Below, piece after piece: positions 62,100-64,000 of a stretch of 64,000 nucleotides of DNA. The DNA comes from Jaminaea rosea. Its lineage: Eukaryota; Basidiomycota; Exobasidiomycetes; Microstromatales. Position 1 is the first letter of the stretch, and the number at the start of each line of letters is the position of its first letter. The stretch is from contig NW_020289978.1 in the NCBI RefSeq assembly GCF_003144245.1, positions 186,001 to 250,000 of the forward strand, written 5' to 3'. The notes under the pieces were generated by a model. The model saw only the letters and a program-made list of their open reading frames with translations, did not search any database and had not been told where the DNA came from. The position numbers and the translations under genes were made by a program.

Positions 62100-62829
62100 A
62101 TGGCAGGCAACGGCTCCACCTCATTCATGGCTTCCTCCGACCCAGGCTTCGTGGTGCGCAGCGCAACAGTGGAGCGCATCACCAACGAGACCAAAATCCA
62201 ATGCTCCCTCTCGCTGGATACGCACCCGAAGCTGGCCCCGCAAAGCATCAACGTCAAGACGGGAATCGGCTTCCTCGATCACATGCTTCACGCTTTGGCA
62301 AAGCACGGCGGCATGTCTTTGACATTGGCATGCGACGGTGACTTGTGGATCGACGATCACCACACGGCCGAGGACTGTGCACTCGCCCTGGGCGAGGCCT
62401 TCAAGTCTGCTTTGGGCCCTATCAAGGGGATCAAGCGATACGGGACCGGACACGCACCGCTGGATGAGGCTCTCTCGCGCGCTGTACTGGACATCTCATC
62501 GAGGCCATACTGTGTGGCTGAGCTGGGCTTGAAGAGGGAAAAAATTGGAGACCTCAGCTGCGAGATGATCCCGCATGTGTTCCACAGCTTCGCCATGGCC
62601 GCCGGAGTGACGCTGCACGTCGACTGTCTGAGGGGAGACAACGACCACCACAGGTGCGTCGCGTCGAGATTGTGGAGTGAGAAGATGGGCAAGCACGCTG
62701 ACTATACTGCCTTTGCTTGCTTGCCCTTGCAGATCCGAGTCAGCATTCAAGGCCCTCGCCCTCGCCATCAAGGAGGCAGTATCCAAGACGGGCCTCGACG
62801 ATGTGCCGAGTACAAAGGGCGTACTCTGA
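62100..62829 (+). CDS. HIS3: Imidazoleglycerol-phosphate dehydratase, 216 aa
   Basis: The exons are 62100-62653 and 62733-62829, joined in phase 2 (AG|A = Arg). The length is usual for the family (~200-220 aa). Metal-binding His/Glu motifs are visible: [29 protein letters not shown], and the second-half pair [16 protein letters not shown] and [15 protein letters not shown]. The enzyme makes imidazole-acetol phosphate in the sixth step of histidine synthesis. The intron splits the second conserved HH-x-SE motif. Regulation by the general amino-acid control factor is plausible from the promoter motif upstream. Confidence 0.96.
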
Positions 62830-63071
62830 GCCTCTCAGCCTTAACCGATCGTGCATTCTGTAATCTACTACCATTGCCCATCCTTGGCCTCTTCACTCGA
62901 GACCCGTCTCGGTCTCGTTGCTGGTGCCAATGATCGATTCAAGATGTGTGGTATTGTGCACGCCGAGAGAAAGATGGACGATGGAAATAGATGGGGAAGG
63001 CGGACTCAGGGGCGCTTTGCGAGCAAGGGGAGAGTGTATTGTACAATGGGATGTGAGAAGAGGGATGTGGG

Positions 63072-64000
63072 TCATCGCGCAACACCAGCAAGCTTGGCTT
63101 CGAAGCCCTCGCGATCGCCCTCGCGATCGCTGCTGCTACTGGCTCCACCTGCTCTCCTCTTGCTCTTCGCGCTCTGATGTGCCTGAACCAGCGCCTGCTT
63201 CACCGCAACAGTCTGGCGCCAATGTTGTGCCATGCACTTCATCCTGCTCGCAGCCTTGACCACCAGAAGAGCCTTTCGAAGCTTCATCCTCGGCCCCTCC
63301 TTGGCCATACTCCTCTCAGGTTGCTCAATGCCACGCGACCGCCCAAGGTCAGCAAGGAAGCGCAACGTCTCCCTCTCTGACAGCTCGAGCCCACCGACCA
63401 TCTGAAGCAGGTACGTCTTTTGGAAGCAGAGGTCCTCGCGCAGGTCTGATTCGCGCATGTACTTGGCTTTGAGGTAGCGGATCTGCGTAAGAAGACCCTT
63501 ACACTCGGCGGCGTGCTTCGCTCGAAGGGCAGCCGTGTCTTGATGAGCAGTGGGGCCCATAGTAGCCGCCAAGCTTTCCCTCACTTCGAGGTCCTGTATC
63601 ATGCGTTGCGCTTGGTCCAGACGACGCTTGAGCGCAGCGATAGTCTCCTGCGCTTCGGCTGTGATGTTCGCCGCCTCGCTGTTCCTAGCGCCTGCTCCAG
63701 GTGCACTGCCAGCCCTCTCAGCTTGGCGACGCTGCTCATCCCTCTCCCTCCTGAGCCTCTCCAAGTCCATCCCAAACTTCTCGCTCTCCCCGCGCACGCG
63801 CCTCAGATCAGCCTCCAGCGCAGCGACGTCTTCTAGTATATCACGCCTCTCCTCGTGCAGCCTATCCCGATCACCCGCAACCTTGCGCAAGTCCTTGTCC
63901 TGGCGCCTGAGCTCAGTGTGCAACTGTTCCACCTGTCGCGTCTGAGCATCGAGCTGCTGCTGGTGCTCTTGCGCCGCCTGCCGTGTAGAGGCGAGCTCGG
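63072..64000 (-). CDS. C-terminal part of a PACT-domain spindle-pole-body protein (Pcp1/Spc110-like), partial
   Basis: The frame is open from the window end (5' missing) to TGA 63072-63074, giving 309 codons. The N-terminal visible part is a long coiled coil rich in Gln/Glu/Arg/Leu (LRRQDKDLRKVAGDRDRL; LEADLRRVRGESEKF). The end holds features of the PACT domain: LTQIRYLKAKYMRESDLRED, FQKTYLLQMVGGLE, and then the short basic helix RKALLVVKAASRMKCMAQHW, which binds calmodulin in related proteins. Pcp1 and Spc110 anchor gamma-tubulin complexes at the spindle pole. The last ~30 residues are basic and Ser-rich. The family call is by motif. Confidence 0.75.
   Translation of the reverse strand, partial: ELASTRQAAQEHQQQLDAQTRQVEQLHTELRRQDKDLRKVAGDRDRLHEERRDILEDVAALEADLRRVRGESEKFGMDLERLRRERDEQRRQAERAGSAPGAGARNSEAANITAEAQETIAALKRRLDQAQRMIQDLEVRESLAATMGPTAHQDTAALRAKHAAECKGLLTQIRYLKAKYMRESDLREDLCFQKTYLLQMVGGLELSERETLRFLADLGRSRGIEQPERSMAKEGPRMKLRKALLVVKAASRMKCMAQHWRQTVAVKQALVQAHQSAKSKRRAGGASSSSDREGDREGFEAKLAGVAR

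Noticed and set aside
1-64000. Transposons, viral fossils, CRISPR arrays or secondary-metabolite clusters
   Set aside because: No reverse transcriptase, integrase, transposase, terminal repeats, spaced direct repeats or core biosynthetic synthase was seen in any frame.

Overview
The window is ordinary nuclear DNA from a fungus, most likely a basidiomycete of the smut lineage (Ustilaginomycotina or Exobasidiomycetes). The basis is the gene set (Pkc1 with HR1-C2-C1-kinase order, Prp4, Hel2, Upf3, HIS3, a nucleobindin-like Ssp120 protein), high GC, dense packing (about 30 protein genes in 64 kb), and short introns of mostly 60-100 nt that begin GTGAGT/GTGCGT and end YAG. The lineage is an inference from sequence character, not a database match. 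No transposon, viral fossil, CRISPR array or secondary-metabolite cluster was seen.

Layout. 0-8 kb: the 3' end of an unrecognised gene, a single-pass membrane protein (possibly Psg1-like), an unrecognised six-exon gene, then protein kinase C. 8-20 kb: a PP2C phosphatase, an annexin, a mitochondrial NAD+-type carrier, a FAHD1-like hydrolase, a membrane-tethered methyltransferase and an acylaminoacyl-peptidase. 20-33 kb: an intron-bearing tRNA-Lys(CTT), the Srs2-type helicase, a small hydrophilic protein, the ribosome-collision E3 ligase Hel2, eIF4A and APC/C subunit 2. 33-44 kb: a long vezatin/Inp2-like membrane protein, a small unknown protein, a tandem pair of kynurenine-formamidase-like alpha/beta hydrolases, and an SLC35F6-like transporter. 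44-57 kb: Prp4 kinase, a short-form phosphoglycerate mutase, a five-repeat fasciclin protein, an intron-bearing tRNA-Glu(CTC), a Rad51 paralog, Upf3 and an EF-hand secretory protein. 57-64 kb: a gene-poor stretch, a dienelactone hydrolase, a possible small gene, HIS3, and the C-terminal part of a PACT-domain spindle-pole protein that runs off the end.

The genes are mostly independent housekeeping units on alternating strands, with divergent pairs sharing 0.2-0.8 kb promoters and convergent pairs often only about 100 bp apart. Loose functional links exist: mRNA quality control and translation (Hel2, eIF4A, Upf3), recombination (Srs2 helicase, Rad51 paralog), cell cycle and spindle (APC2, PACT protein), and cell-wall or stress signalling (Pkc1, PP2C).

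The most interesting points are a tandem hydrolase copy whose nucleophile serine has become glutamate while the rest of the active site is kept; a dienelactone hydrolase with an upstream in-frame ATG that would add a mitochondrial-type presequence; a phosphoglycerate mutase of the short, alpha-proteobacteria-like form; coding first exons of only 6 and 8 nt in PKC1 and eIF4A; and an unexplained coding-like exon just upstream of HIS3. Exon coordinates were worked out by hand from splice signals and frame consistency.
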